DNA of 64,000 nucleotides from Phytopythium helicoides (lineage: Eukaryota; Oomycota; Peronosporomycetes; Pythiales; Pythiaceae), in assembly GCA_024867545.1 (NCBI GenBank), contig JANFNE010000001.1, forward strand, positions 1,674,001 to 1,738,000, in the 5' to 3' direction. Below, piece by piece: positions 21,545 to 32,575 of the stretch. The translations under genes and the position numbers were made by a program. Each line of letters opens with the position of its first letter. The stretch's first letter is position 1. Below the pieces are notes generated by a model that ran no database searches, was not told the origin of the DNA, and worked only from the letters and a program-made list of their open reading frames with translations.

Positions 21545-22614
21545 ACGAGGACGCCACGACCAATGAGATAGACTGTGGAATGGAATGGATGACGAATATG
21601 AAAAGAATGCCATTATCTTAGTTGATACAACAACATCCCTGAGTGTACTGGTTGACGTGGTATTGGTGAGGTGGGATGCAATTGGTGATCATTAAGCGCC
21701 GAGAGTCGGTACGAACTGCAAGTCTGAGTCAAATCAAGAAAGTTGGGTTCAAAAAGGCAACTTTGGCGGTGAGAGTGATGGTCTTTTTGGTTTGGAATGG
21801 GCTGTGCCTTCAAAGCAAAAGCAAAGTTCCCCATACTGTTCACAATCTACAGGTAAGTAATGATCACTACACCGATGTCACTACTATAGAAACGGCTCCA
21901 CCCAGTCGCTTGTCTCCCTTGAAATACAGATCGGGTATCACAACTATGCGATTGCTCTATGAGAGTTCAGTGCATGAGGGACTCGGTCTGTGTCGTAGCT
22001 GTACTACGGTATCAACAAATCCCCGAGCGAAATCGTAAGCCTTAGGCTACAGACGCGCAGCACAGAGTTTGCGCGACCGGCAGAGCTTCAATCGGAGCTG
22101 TTCAACTACAAATTGAGAGAACAAGACCAGGGCGGACGCGAACATGCCTCGTCCAACACTGACGGTATCATATATTGGAGGAAATCATGTTTCATAATTT
22201 CAATATATTTCATGTTAAAATTTGAAAGCATTGACTACAAAAGGTTATCTGTTTACCGTGGTCGGACTATTTGGGGGGCTGACTGCACGCTGACCAAATG
22301 ATGAGATGCCACTAGGCCCACAGAACGTACGGTTCCAATGCCCCGGCATGGCATCTAATCATGACGAGCTTCAATCGCGAGTCCGAGCTTTGGCCCTCGA
22401 ACTCCTCGTCCGTGTCATTTCACTCGGGTCAAGTATGCTGTCAGTCGTGCCAAGCAGGCGCGCCACCGGCATGTCCCGACGTTGGGGCCTCGCCTCGCTC
22501 TTGCCTCATTTCCAAATTTGCTGCGTCCTGTCAAACGCCAATCACGCCAGCCTAAACCAGCGGAAGCTCCCACACTTTTCTCTCCTGTACGAAGCAACGC
22601 TCGCGGCCGTCATA
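21545..22614. other. Spacer between the tandem amino-acid permeases
   Basis: About 1.07 kb. The frame of the downstream permease is open from 22306, but the upstream part (22306-22614) does not resemble the other copy's protein and is treated as 5' UTR/promoter. An upstream element similar to that of copy 1 lies at about 22480-22529. The rest is AT-rich with no recognisable gene. Confidence 0.4.
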
Positions 22615-24345
22615 ATGGCATCTGGAAAAGGAGGCTCCAACATCTCGCTCTTGAAGCACATGTTCCGCACCAAACCTTTGGCAGTGATTCAAGCCGAAGA
22701 AAAATCAGAAACTTTGCAGCGTTCACTGTCGCTCTTCGATCTCATCTGTATCGGCATCGGCGGCACCGTCGGTAGTGGCATCTTCTCCACGGCTGCTGAC
22801 ATCGTCTCGTCGACTGCTGGACCCGCCGCCGTCATCAGTTGGCTCATCGGTGGCATCGTGTGCTGCTTCAACGCTCTCGCCTATATGGAGCTCACGACGC
22901 GTGTGCCGTCGTCCGGAAGTACATACGCGTACGCGTACCACGCCATTGGCGAACTGCCGGCTGTGGTTGCTGCGTGGCTACTGACCCTCGAGTACGCTGT
23001 GTCGGGTGCTGGTGTGGCTCGCAGTTGGGCACAGAAGGTGGAGGACTGGATTATTCTGGATCATCCAAACGCGAACGTGCACTGGTTGAACGAGGAGTAC
23101 GGCAACCTGTTGTCGGCGTTCATTCAGGCTCTTTGTGTTGCTGTGTTGCTGATGGGCGTGCGCTTCGGCAAAGTCTTCGTCAATACTTTTACGATCCTGA
23201 AGCTCGTCGTCGTCTTCTTTATCATTATTGTTGGTTTTGCGGCCATGGATACGGATAATCTCTCTCCGTTTGTGCCTTCTCGTGCGGAAAACTCGTCGGG
23301 TGACATGGCTTACGGCACCCAAGGTATCATCACAGGTGCTACTCAAGCATTCTTTGGATACATTGGATTCGACGAAGTTGTCTGCCTCGCAGCTGAAGCG
23401 AAGGATCCCAAGCGTGTCATGCCCATCGCTGTCATCAGCGTCGTCATGGGTACCGCCGCACTCAGTGTGCTCTGCTCGCTCGTTCTGTCCGGCATGGTGC
23501 CGTTCATGGACGCGACGAGCTTCCCTGACGGATTTGAGGGAGTCGGATGGTCGTGGGCCGCCAAGATCGTTCGCGCCGGTGAGACCATCACGATGCCGGT
23601 CGTGGTGCTGATCGCATTCCTCGCGCAGCCCCGCCTCAACTACGCGCTCGCGTGCGACGGCCTGATGCCGGCGCTGTTCGCCAAGGTCGACGCCAGGGGA
23701 AACCTGTTTGTCAACACGCTGCTCACGGGTATCTTCTTCACGCTCGTCGCACTTATCGTGCCGTTCGACACGCTATGGGATATTGTCAACTTTGGTATCC
23801 TCGTGTCATTCGTCATGTCCAATGTGTCGCTGATGATGATCCGCACGCGCGACGAGTCTCCGGTACTGGCGCCGCGCCTGATTGGCGGTGTCGTGGTGTC
23901 GGCGATCCTGGCGGCCTTCTTCTACCAGCAGGGCTACGACGTGCGTGGGTCTACTGCGTGCCTGGTGCTCGCGATCGTCTTCGTGGTCGTGATGTTGGCG
24001 CTGTGTGTGGTGCTGTTCGTCAAGTGTCCGCAGATGGGCAACGACCCTGAGCACTTTTCGGCGCCGCTGGTGCCGTTCCTGCCGTGCATCTGCATTTTGG
24101 CCAACTTCTACTTGATCGCTCAGATCAGCGACCTGGGTCTGGGTCTGGGCTGTGCATGGGTGGGCGTGGGTATCCTCTCGTACTTTGGCTATGGTCTGCA
24201 GCACGCGGCTGGCCGCACGGGTTGGAGTGATCTGCTGCGTTACCAGCTTCCGAGTGTGAGCAGCGACACTGGCAACAGCTACGTGGCTCCTCGCACGTCC
24301 ATCAACGATGTGCGTCCATCGATGGCATCGTTTGTGCGGGATTGA
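22615..24345 (+). CDS. Cationic amino-acid transporter (APC superfamily), tandem copy 2
   Basis: 576 residues from the ATG at 22615, which aligns with the start of copy 1; the open frame extends upstream to 22306 but without similarity. It has the same APC/CAT architecture as copy 1. The first ~45 residues differ clearly (starts MASGKGGSNISLLKHMFRTK), then the nucleotide sequence becomes nearly identical from SLSLFDLICIG onward. Exceptions are a cluster of changes at about 23180-23232 (FTILKLVVVFFIIIVGFAAM versus FTILKIFVVVFIIIAGFAAM), a short patch at about 23379-23392, and the last codons. Such sharp boundaries indicate gene conversion rather than simple recent duplication. Confidence 0.9.
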   Translation: MASGKGGSNISLLKHMFRTKPLAVIQAEEKSETLQRSLSLFDLICIGIGGTVGSGIFSTAADIVSSTAGPAAVISWLIGGIVCCFNALAYMELTTRVPSSGSTYAYAYHAIGELPAVVAAWLLTLEYAVSGAGVARSWAQKVEDWIILDHPNANVHWLNEEYGNLLSAFIQALCVAVLLMGVRFGKVFVNTFTILKLVVVFFIIIVGFAAMDTDNLSPFVPSRAENSSGDMAYGTQGIITGATQAFFGYIGFDEVVCLAAEAKDPKRVMPIAVISVVMGTAALSVLCSLVLSGMVPFMDATSFPDGFEGVGWSWAAKIVRAGETITMPVVVLIAFLAQPRLNYALACDGLMPALFAKVDARGNLFVNTLLTGIFFTLVALIVPFDTLWDIVNFGILVSFVMSNVSLMMIRTRDESPVLAPRLIGGVVVSAILAAFFYQQGYDVRGSTACLVLAIVFVVVMLALCVVLFVKCPQMGNDPEHFSAPLVPFLPCICILANFYLIAQISDLGLGLGCAWVGVGILSYFGYGLQHAAGRTGWSDLLRYQLPSVSSDTGNSYVAPRTSINDVRPSMASFVRD

Positions 24346-25223
24346 TTCAGCAGTGAAAAAGTTGTGGAGTATAAGGATGAATCATGGTTGGCGAACGATA
24401 GCCAGCCGCGGAATTGATTTCGCTCTTCTTTCTTGATTTTGTTGTCGATTGATGCTATGGCATATTTTCACTGCATCGATCTTCCCGCCCTCGGCGCTGT
24501 GGTGGATTTGGATCCACTTCAGGAAGAAAGAGCCCAGCATTCGTGCGTACCTCATGAATGTGATCTTGTGAAACTGCGCGACCCACAATCTCACGAATGG
24601 TCGGCTCCGTACAAAAAATACGCAGCCAAGCGATTATTCAGCGGGCAATCTTGGTAAACAGGGGTCGCTATTCCGGCAGACACGGTGCAGTTGGCTCTAT
24701 GACACAGTAGCACAGCGATCTTGTGCTTCCACAAGGTGTGATCTGCGCCACCTTCGCCAGCAATTGCGTGACGACGGTGCTGCCCACAACCTTACGGCGT
24801 ACACTGAGAAATTCGCTGCTCTGTATACAGCGTTCGCAGTTACTGCAGCTCGAGCACCCCAACAGGAGTCCTTTCGGGACGAACACAGACTTCGGAGCTG
24901 CACACCAGGATCACAAGTCGAGAGTGCGGACAACAAAAGCTTGACGTTCGAAAACGCTTGCAATAGAGCTCCCTGTTGACCACGACTGCCCGGTGCGCAA
25001 TCGTGTTGACTAATTCAGTTGCCTTTGCCGAACGTCACCGACGAACATTGAAATTCACTATGCTGTCAAGGGGTGGGACCAGCTCGGGATCCGTTTGAAA
25101 TACAGGGCGCTGTTGATGGCCGTGCCATTCCAGGTAAACAGGAATTGCGTCACGTCGAACGTCCTCCCAGTTCCCGAATTCCCAGTGCCTGGCGAGGCTG
25201 CAGCTCCTGTCCAGGCCAGCGGC
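24346..25223. other. Intergenic region upstream of the PDR transporter
   Basis: About 880 bp with short frames only. The frame of the ABC transporter is open from 25095; an ATG at 25116 is followed by a GTAAAC donor-like site at 25132, so a 5' UTR intron or a short alternative first exon is possible. Nothing else was recognised. Confidence 0.35.
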
Positions 25224-28200
25224 ATGCTGCCGACTACTTCGAGCGTCGGGCACACGTCCGTCAAGTCGCTGTTGGCGCAGGGCCCGCAGGGATTCCACAG
25301 CTACGTGGCAGACCACTTCCAGCGCGCGTCAGGGTCGCCATTGCCGCAACTCTCGGTTCGAGTCAAGAACTTGTCGCTTACTGTCGATATCGCCGTCGCT
25401 CATGAGGCGACTCCAGACTCGAACACCGTGTCGGAGCTGCCAACGCTGCCGACTGTCTTCATGAAGGCCGTGCGAGGGTTTATCTCGTCTGCTCCGTTCA
25501 CAAGTTCCAAGCCACGTAGAGCCATCATGACCAAGCATATTCTGCGAGACATCACAGGCTCGTTTGAACCGGGGACGACGACGCTGGTCCTTGGGCAGCC
25601 TGGAGCAGGCAAGTCCTCACTTCTGCAGCTCCTGAGCGGCCGTTTTCCGACAGAGGATAAGCGTGTAAGCATTAGTGGCGAGATCGAGTACAACGACCAA
25701 CCTCAGAGCGAGTTGAAGCGCCGCCTGCCACAGTTCGTCTCATACGTAACCCAGCTCGACACGCACTTGCCTACACTTACAGTCGAAGAAACGCTCGCCT
25801 TCGCGCACAAGTGTAGCTCTTCACATTTTGTGCGCCACGTCGAGAGTCTTCTCAGCCACAGCGAAGACCCATTGGTGAACAAATCTGCGCAAGAGATCGC
25901 AAGAGTCCTACTCGAGCATCTCCCTGCCGTCACTATCCAGCAGCTGGGTCTTCAAGATTGTGCCCAAACAATCATTGGCGACGGAATGCAACGCGGTGTG
26001 TCTGGCGGAGAGCGGAAGCGCGTGACTACGGGCGAGATGATCATGGGAATGCCTCTTGCGTTGATGCTCGACAGTATCTCCACAGGCTTAGATAGTGCAG
26101 CGACATTTGACATCATCAGCACAATGCGTAGCCTTGCCAAGGAATTCAAGAAGGCTGTTGTGATCGCGCTTCTCCAACCCTCTCCAGAAGTCTTTGCGCT
26201 CTTCGACAATGTACTTTTGCTCAACGCCGGAAGGGTAGTATACCACGGTCCAGTTGCTGAGGTTGTCGGGTATTTCCAGACGCTCGGGTTTGTCTGTCCG
26301 AAAGAGCGTGACTTTGCTGACTTTCTGCTAGATCTTGGCACCGAAGAGCAAATCAAGTACCAAGTCGCAGTCCAAAGCGGGCTGTCATCTGCGGCTCAGC
26401 AAAAACAAACCCATCCGAGGACAGCTGCGGAGTTTGCTACAGCGTTCACTAGCTCCAGCATTTTTGCCCAGCGACAACAAGAAGCAGTAGCTCCAGTCGA
26501 TGCCGTCATCCTAAAGAGTACTCACGCGTATATGGACACAATCCCCGAGTTCCAAGAAGGGTTTCTCTGCAGCACCTGGTCACTGGTATGTCGTGAAGGG
26601 CTTGTGCTGAGCCGTAACTCGGCGTTCTTGATTGGCCGAACGTTCATGACCATTGTCATGGGTCTTTTGTACGCAAGCACCTTCTACCAGTTTGATCCCG
26701 ACAATGTGCAAGTTGTCATGGGCGTCATATTCTCGGCCACGTTCTTTGTGTCTCTCGGGCAGGCATCCCAGATTCCAACGCTGATGGAAGTGCGCAAGGT
26801 GTTCTACAAGCAACGCCGCGCAAATTTCTTTCGCTCGTCGTCGTTCGTGTTTGCAAACTCAGTCAGTCGCATTCCAGCCGCGTTGCTCGAGACTATTGTG
26901 TTCGGATGCTTGATCTATTGGATGTGTGGATTCACTGCCACCGCGAAAGAATTTATCCTGTACGAGCTTATCCTACTGCTCACGAGTGTCATGTTCGGCG
27001 CATGGTACTTCTTGCTTGTTACCATCTCTCCCAACACATTCGTTGCTATGCCTTTGGCTATGCTGTCCGTGCTCTTTTATGTTATGTTCGCTGGCTTCGT
27101 AATTCCGCGAGAGCAGATTCCAGACTACTTGATTTGGCTATACTGGATCAGTCCAATGGCATGGTGTGTCCGTGCGTTGTCTGTCAACCAGTTCCGTGCG
27201 CCAGACTTCGACGTTTGTGTTTACGGAGGCGTGGACTACTGTGCAACCACGGGGGCAAGCAGCATGGGTGAGTACTATCTCTCCTTGTTTGACGTTCCTT
27301 CAAGTAAGTATTGGGTTCCTGGAGGCCTACTGTTCATGGCTTTTTCGTACGTGGTTTTCCTGGCGATCTCGTCGTGGGCGCTGGAATACCGCCGATTCGA
27401 ATCACCAGAAGACAGTGCCGTGACAGCCGATACTCATAGCACCCATGACCTGAGCACAGCACAGAAGAATGGAGACATCGTTCTCGCAATCGATCAAAAT
27501 GAAGAAACTCCATCAAGTGGCTATCACCTCGCAAAATCGCCAACAGGCAAACAAAAGACGGGGCAGCACATGCAAGATGAGGACAAGGTCCACGACCAGC
27601 CACACCAAAGGCCTGGGTTTGCACCAGTGACTCTAGCGTTCCAAGACCTGTGGTACTCTGTCCCAGCTCCAGGGAAGAAGAAATCAGAGATGCTCGATCT
27701 CCTCAAAGGCGTGTCCGGATATGCTCGTCCAGGGTATATGACTGCGCTCATGGGATCATCTGGGGCGGGAAAGACAACTCTCATGGATGTTATCGCTCAC
27801 CGCAAGACGGGAGGTCGCATCAAAGGAAAGATCCTGCTCAATGGATATGAGGCGACAGATCTGGTCATGCGCCGAAGCACTGGGTACTGCGAGCAGTCTG
27901 ACGTACACTGTGAAGCTGCCACCTTCCGGGAAGCTTTGACGTTCAGCGCTTTTCTGCGCCAGGAATCTGACGTTCCCAGCAGCCAAAAGCTCGCATCAGT
28001 GGAGGAGTGTCTTGATCTCCTCGACCTGCGACCCATCGCAGACAAGATTATCCGAGGCAGCTCCATGGAGCAAATGAAGCGCTTAACAATTGGTGTCGAG
28101 CTGGCAGCACAGCCAAGCGTGCTATTTCTTGATGAACCGACCAGCGGGCTCGACGCTTTCTCAGCCAAGGCAATCATGGATGGTGTCCAGAAAGTGGCGC

Positions 28201-29474
28201 GGTCGGGGAGAACCGTCATGACGACCATCCATCAGCCTTCGGCAGAGGTATTCGCGCTTTTCGACAGCGTGCTCTTGCTCAGGCGAGGTGGCGAAACCGT
28301 GTTCTTCGGAGACGTTGGTCCAAAGTGCAGGGCCCTCATCGACTACTTTGAGCGCATCCCAGGGGTATCACCGCTACCTCCAGCCTACAACCCTGCAACG
28401 TGGATGCTTGAGTGTATCGGCGCAGGAGTCAACCATGTAACTTCATCCGACACTGAAGACGGAGGTCGTCCCACTGTCGACTTCGTTGAGAACTTCAAGA
28501 ACAGCGAGCTACAAACGTCGTTGAATGCCGTCCTTAGTCTTCCTGGTGTCTCGACTCCATCCCAGGAGTTCCCGGAGCTTCTGTTCTCCAGGAAGCGGGC
28601 AGCAAATGACGCGACGCAGTTCAAGTTCCTCATGCAGCGCAGTTTCGCTACCTACTGGCGAACAGCGTCGTACAACTTGACGCGACTCATCATATCTGTC
28701 GTGCTCGCGCTCTTTTTCGGCATCGTTTTCGTCAACGCCGACTACAGCACATACCAGGGCATCAATGCTGGCATCGGCATGCTCTTCCTCGTCACCGGCT
28801 TCAACGGCATCGTATCGTTCTTTAGCGTACTCCCGGTCGCAGCAGCCGACCGCGGTGCGTTCTATCGCGAGCGAGCAGCACAAACATACAACGCACTCTG
28901 GTACTTTGTGGCCACGACACTGGTCGAGGTGCCGTACGTGCTCGTGAGCGCGCTGCTGTTCACCGTCATCTTCTACCCCATGGTCGGCTTCACTGGGTTC
29001 ACGTCCGGTGTGCTGTACTGGATCACCACAGCGCTGCTCATCCTGCTGCAGGCGTACACAGGCCAGTTGCTGACGTACGCGCTGCCAAGCGAGGAGGTGG
29101 CCATGGTCCTGGGCGTGCTGCTCAACACCATGAGCTTCCTCTTCATGGGCTTCAACCCGCCAGTGACCGCCATCCCCTCGGGCTACAACTGGGTGTACCA
29201 GATCAACCCGCAGCGCTATTCGTTCAACGTGCTGGCCGCCGTAGTGTTCGCTGACTGCTCCGACCCTGTGAACGGCTCGACGCTAGGCTGCCAGCCGCTG
29301 CTCGGCGCGCCAGTGACTGTCGACTACGCCAACGTTAAGTCGTACGTGGAGGACGTGTTCGGCGCCAGCCACGACAAGCTCTGGCGCAACTTCGGCGTCA
29401 CTGTGGCCATGGTGGGCGTGGTGCGCGTGCTGTCGCTGCTCGCACTGCGCTTCATTAACCACCAGAAGCGCTAG
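25224..29474 (+). CDS. Full-size PDR-type (ABCG) drug/lipid efflux transporter
   Basis: 1416 residues from the ATG at 25224, chosen because the next residues (TSVKSLLAQGPQGFHSYVAD) match the usual start of oomycete PDR proteins. Layout is NBD1-TMD1-NBD2-TMD2. NBD1 has Walker A GQPGAGKSS, signature VSGGERKRVT and Walker B LMLDSISTGLDSA, in which the usual DE is DS. TMD1 and TMD2 each have about six helices. NBD2 has Walker A GSSGAGKTTLMDVIAHRKTGG split across the usual loop, Walker B VLFLDEPTSGLDA, and a degenerate signature, SSMEQMKRLTIG, a normal asymmetry for PDR pumps. It exports xenobiotics or lipids at the plasma membrane with ATP. An alternative ATG at 25116 would add 36 residues without similarity. 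Confidence 0.93.
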   Translation: MLPTTSSVGHTSVKSLLAQGPQGFHSYVADHFQRASGSPLPQLSVRVKNLSLTVDIAVAHEATPDSNTVSELPTLPTVFMKAVRGFISSAPFTSSKPRRAIMTKHILRDITGSFEPGTTTLVLGQPGAGKSSLLQLLSGRFPTEDKRVSISGEIEYNDQPQSELKRRLPQFVSYVTQLDTHLPTLTVEETLAFAHKCSSSHFVRHVESLLSHSEDPLVNKSAQEIARVLLEHLPAVTIQQLGLQDCAQTIIGDGMQRGVSGGERKRVTTGEMIMGMPLALMLDSISTGLDSAATFDIISTMRSLAKEFKKAVVIALLQPSPEVFALFDNVLLLNAGRVVYHGPVAEVVGYFQTLGFVCPKERDFADFLLDLGTEEQIKYQVAVQSGLSSAAQQKQTHPRTAAEFATAFTSSSIFAQRQQEAVAPVDAVILKSTHAYMDTIPEFQEGFLCSTWSLVCREGLVLSRNSAFLIGRTFMTIVMGLLYASTFYQFDPDNVQVVMGVIFSATFFVSLGQASQIPTLMEVRKVFYKQRRANFFRSSSFVFANSVSRIPAALLETIVFGCLIYWMCGFTATAKEFILYELILLLTSVMFGAWYFLLVTISPNTFVAMPLAMLSVLFYVMFAGFVIPREQIPDYLIWLYWISPMAWCVRALSVNQFRAPDFDVCVYGGVDYCATTGASSMGEYYLSLFDVPSSKYWVPGGLLFMAFSYVVFLAISSWALEYRRFESPEDSAVTADTHSTHDLSTAQKNGDIVLAIDQNEETPSSGYHLAKSPTGKQKTGQHMQDEDKVHDQPHQRPGFAPVTLAFQDLWYSVPAPGKKKSEMLDLLKGVSGYARPGYMTALMGSSGAGKTTLMDVIAHRKTGGRIKGKILLNGYEATDLVMRRSTGYCEQSDVHCEAATFREALTFSAFLRQESDVPSSQKLASVEECLDLLDLRPIADKIIRGSSMEQMKRLTIGVELAAQPSVLFLDEPTSGLDAFSAKAIMDGVQKVARSGRTVMTTIHQPSAEVFALFDSVLLLRRGGETVFFGDVGPKCRALIDYFERIPGVSPLPPAYNPATWMLECIGAGVNHVTSSDTEDGGRPTVDFVENFKNSELQTSLNAVLSLPGVSTPSQEFPELLFSRKRAANDATQFKFLMQRSFATYWRTASYNLTRLIISVVLALFFGIVFVNADYSTYQGINAGIGMLFLVTGFNGIVSFFSVLPVAAADRGAFYRERAAQTYNALWYFVATTLVEVPYVLVSALLFTVIFYPMVGFTGFTSGVLYWITTALLILLQAYTGQLLTYALPSEEVAMVLGVLLNTMSFLFMGFNPPVTAIPSGYNWVYQINPQRYSFNVLAAVVFADCSDPVNGSTLGCQPLLGAPVTVDYANVKSYVEDVFGASHDKLWRNFGVTVAMVGVVRVLSLLALRFINHQKR

Positions 29475-29830
29475 CCTGCCTGCATGTAGTTCGCTCCTTC
29501 CAAAATGCACTTTCTCCAAAGGGAAACGCTCGATTTCGTCCAATCAAATCGTTTAATCTCGCCCAAGACCGCAAGAAATGGCAGCGCCTCAAATCCAGCG
29601 TGCTCGACGGCATCCCGAGCAGCGGGGACCCGACGTATGCGGACACTACACTTTGCCGTGGACTAGCAACTCTGAGCCTAGCACGTGCCTAGATAACACT
29701 ACTTCAGGATAGTGGGTAGCAACGCGAAAACGTAATCAATCAATCAAATCGTTTAATGAATGCTTTTGACCAATCGAAATCCAGGAATGGGAATGGCTGG
29801 CCGCCAAGCTGACAGTCGGCAACTTGCGAG
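29475..29830. other. Intergenic spacer with a short direct repeat
   Basis: About 356 bp between the PDR gene and the IPI1-like gene. A 15-bp direct repeat (ATCAAATCGTTTAAT) occurs at about 29546 and again at about 29745. No ORF of interest. Confidence 0.4.
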
Positions 29831-32575
29831 ATGGTGCGCGCGGCGGTGGCGACAAAGGTCAAGAAGAAGCCCGGCGACTTCAAGCGCCCGAAGCGCAAGG
29901 TGGGGCGGCGCGCGCCGCAGGCCGCCAATGTCACGTCCGTGGGCATCTCCTCGCGCCGCATCAACCTGCTGGAGCAGTCGGTGCTGCAGGACAAGGGCGA
30001 CGCTGCCACCACGCGCCGCAACCTGACGCTGCAGGACCTGCTGGCACAAGTGGCGCACTACAACCCGCACATGCGCCAGCGCGCGCTGCAGGGCCTGCGC
30101 GAGCTGGCGGCGCAGCCCTCGGCCACCAGCAACGTGCTCGCCAACGTGTCGGTGCTGCTCGAGCGCTTTCTGCCGACCTTCGTCGACGAGGAGGCCGTGG
30201 TGCGCGACGCCGCGGTGTCCGCCTGGAAAGCTCTGCTGCCCGTGCTCGTCGACGGCAAGTCGCTGTCCCCGTTTGCCGCGCTGATCACCGTCTACTTCTG
30301 CAGCGGCCTCACGCACCTGCAAGTCGGAGTGCGGAGGGACACGCTGCGCGCAATTGCAGCACTACTTGACGTTGCGCCAGGCTTGGTGTGCAATGAGGCT
30401 GGCACTGAGAATCTTGGTAGATTGATTGAGAACTTCAAGGATCTCATCGGGGCGGCGCAGGCACAGGGTATCAAGGTCAAGAACAGCTACAATCTGTTGA
30501 ATGCCGAGGCGAGTGGTAATTCCAAGAAGGGAAAGTCCAAGAAGGCTGTTTCAAGCGGCCTTGCTTTGCGATTCCAAGGACTTACGGTGCTCCACAAGTT
30601 GCTTTCGTCCATGAAGGCTTCCAATTCGGGTTCGGCTGACATTACATCGAACGTTCGGCTGTCACGATCGTGCTCCGTTCAAACTACTCGTACACTTCTT
30701 CTGTATGCACCGCCACGACTTGTGACAGCGCAAATTTCGTCGAGACCATCGAACACGCAATTCTGGCAAGAGAAGTCGCGCTCGTTATTGAAGCCACTAC
30801 TTGATTTGTGGCTTGAGTGCCTAGAAAACGAGGTCGTGGATACTCTCGCAGAAGATTACATTGAGCACCTTCATTATGTTGTCGAGTGTGTTGAGCTGAT
30901 CACTTCATCCAATGTGGATCATTTAGTGACACTGGACGCGAAGCAATCGCTGATGAAGACGGTCCTTCGGCTTCAAGACGAATTGCTCCTTCAACGATTC
31001 CCGATGTTCCCTAGCGCGATGCTTGCTAATGAGAATGACCCATCCATGGCACGCTGGTTCGTCATGAACGTTGCGCTCTCCAAGTTCGCTTGTGTATTCC
31101 TGTCATCACCAAATTGGACCACCGCCCCCGAACGCCCCGAACTGGAGTCACGTGTGCGCAAGTTTGTTATCTCTACGCTGGACAAGTATCGCGAGTCTTC
31201 TGAACTGCGATCTGTGTCCGCTACCCAACCCATTGTTTCTGGACTGCTTGGCATGCTCACACAGTTGCTGAAGTCAGAGTTGAATTATAATGCGGACGAA
31301 GCGATGGATGAGGCGACCTCGACTGGTGCCACCGGTAAGCAGGCGTTACTGGAGTCGTTCACTCGCTTCTACTCAGTATGCTCTCCTCGATCGACACTTT
31401 TCCGTATGTGCACATCATTTGTCATCTCGCATCTTACCACGACGAAGCCGTGGCCAGCATGGGTGGAGGTCCTTGACTGGATGCAGTGTTTTGCGAAACT
31501 TCTTGGTCACCTAGAGAGCACCTACATGGAGCTTGCTCGGCAGTGCTTGTCCGTGATGATTTCCGTGATGAAACAACTTCCGTCTGAGCTTGCGGAGAGC
31601 GACCGGATGGAGGCAATTATGAGCAACTTGATTACATTCTTCGATGTTTCTGCTGCCACAGAGGGTCGAATGTCTTCTCGCTTTGATGATTTGTCACCTG
31701 GGGACCAAGTTGAGTTTATCGCACTTGTTTATCACCTCCCGCACTATCCAGTCGCCCTCGTTCGCGCACTTACTGGGTGCTGTAAGAGCACTCGAGTGGC
31801 AAGTCAAGCAAAGAGTTTCTTGATTGATATTCTTTTCCAGCGCCGCGAAGCCCTTGACATCGCTCATTTGGTCAGCTTCTTGATGAGTTCGGCGTTGAAC
31901 ACGACCGTCCTTTACGAAGGAGAGCAGGCTAGGGAGCTCGCATACAAGGAACATCTGGAGCTAGTGCATCATGTCTGCCGCGTGTTCCGGAATATGAACC
32001 TCGGAGCATCTCTACTGAAGATTCTTCGTCCAGCTCTTTCTCGCCAGTCAAGTGACCAATCAACTGCCCACCTTCACACTTTGATTCTGTTGTATCGTAC
32101 GTGCTTGCTGTCGGCTGCCCCGCTTGGAGACTCACTCTCCAGCGATCTCGTTAAGGTCGACCCTGAAGCCGCTACGATTGCTGCAGACATGGAGAAGACG
32201 CTTGTTACGCTGTTAACCAAGGGACTCGTAGAGACTTTTGTTCAGGGAACGAGCGGATCGCTCGCGGTGGAGCCGTTGAAGATGATGGAGAACGACGTCG
32301 TGGCGACGCTCGAGATCTGCGTCACCCGTATCTTGGTACATGTTTCTCGAGCCCTAATGGAATCTAGCGGGGACAATGAGACTGTCACGCGCAACCTGCG
32401 TGTCCTACAATCGCTTACGCGCTCACCTCGTCTGACTGCGCTCATTGCGCGGCGACGCAAAGACATCTCCGAGCTATTGCCACCACTCGAGGGTTTACAA
32501 ACAAATGAAGAAGCTACTCGACTCGTACGCCAGTTGCGTGGTGATCTTGAGCTCGTCGCTGTTGGACGATCGTAA
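29831..32575 (+). CDS. IPI1: IPI1/TEX10-like pre-60S ribosome biogenesis factor
   Basis: A single exon of 914 residues. The N-terminus is basic (VKKKPGDFKRPKRKVGRRAP) and leads into the conserved Ipi1/TEX10 N-terminal block (NVTSVGISSRRINLLEQSVL, then LTLQDLLAQVAHYNPHMRQR), followed by an armadillo-like array of helices. In yeast, Ipi1 works with Ipi3 and Rix1 in the Rix1 complex that removes ITS2 and promotes late nuclear 60S maturation; in animals TEX10 plays the same role. The length matches animal TEX10 rather than the much shorter yeast protein, and the long C-terminal helical part is less conserved. Nuclear/nucleolar location is inferred from family and composition. Confidence 0.82.
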   Translation: MVRAAVATKVKKKPGDFKRPKRKVGRRAPQAANVTSVGISSRRINLLEQSVLQDKGDAATTRRNLTLQDLLAQVAHYNPHMRQRALQGLRELAAQPSATSNVLANVSVLLERFLPTFVDEEAVVRDAAVSAWKALLPVLVDGKSLSPFAALITVYFCSGLTHLQVGVRRDTLRAIAALLDVAPGLVCNEAGTENLGRLIENFKDLIGAAQAQGIKVKNSYNLLNAEASGNSKKGKSKKAVSSGLALRFQGLTVLHKLLSSMKASNSGSADITSNVRLSRSCSVQTTRTLLLYAPPRLVTAQISSRPSNTQFWQEKSRSLLKPLLDLWLECLENEVVDTLAEDYIEHLHYVVECVELITSSNVDHLVTLDAKQSLMKTVLRLQDELLLQRFPMFPSAMLANENDPSMARWFVMNVALSKFACVFLSSPNWTTAPERPELESRVRKFVISTLDKYRESSELRSVSATQPIVSGLLGMLTQLLKSELNYNADEAMDEATSTGATGKQALLESFTRFYSVCSPRSTLFRMCTSFVISHLTTTKPWPAWVEVLDWMQCFAKLLGHLESTYMELARQCLSVMISVMKQLPSELAESDRMEAIMSNLITFFDVSAATEGRMSSRFDDLSPGDQVEFIALVYHLPHYPVALVRALTGCCKSTRVASQAKSFLIDILFQRREALDIAHLVSFLMSSALNTTVLYEGEQARELAYKEHLELVHHVCRVFRNMNLGASLLKILRPALSRQSSDQSTAHLHTLILLYRTCLLSAAPLGDSLSSDLVKVDPEAATIAADMEKTLVTLLTKGLVETFVQGTSGSLAVEPLKMMENDVVATLEICVTRILVHVSRALMESSGDNETVTRNLRVLQSLTRSPRLTALIARRRKDISELLPPLEGLQTNEEATRLVRQLRGDLELVAVGRS

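Noticed and set aside
22306..22614. N-terminal extension of permease copy 2 (103 extra residues)
   Set aside because: No similarity to copy 1, not family-like, and the ATG at 22615 aligns with the start of copy 1.
25095..25223. N-terminal extension of the PDR transporter
   Set aside because: The frame opens with TTG, contains splice-like sites, and the residues do not resemble PDR N-termini; the ATG at 25224 gives the usual start.
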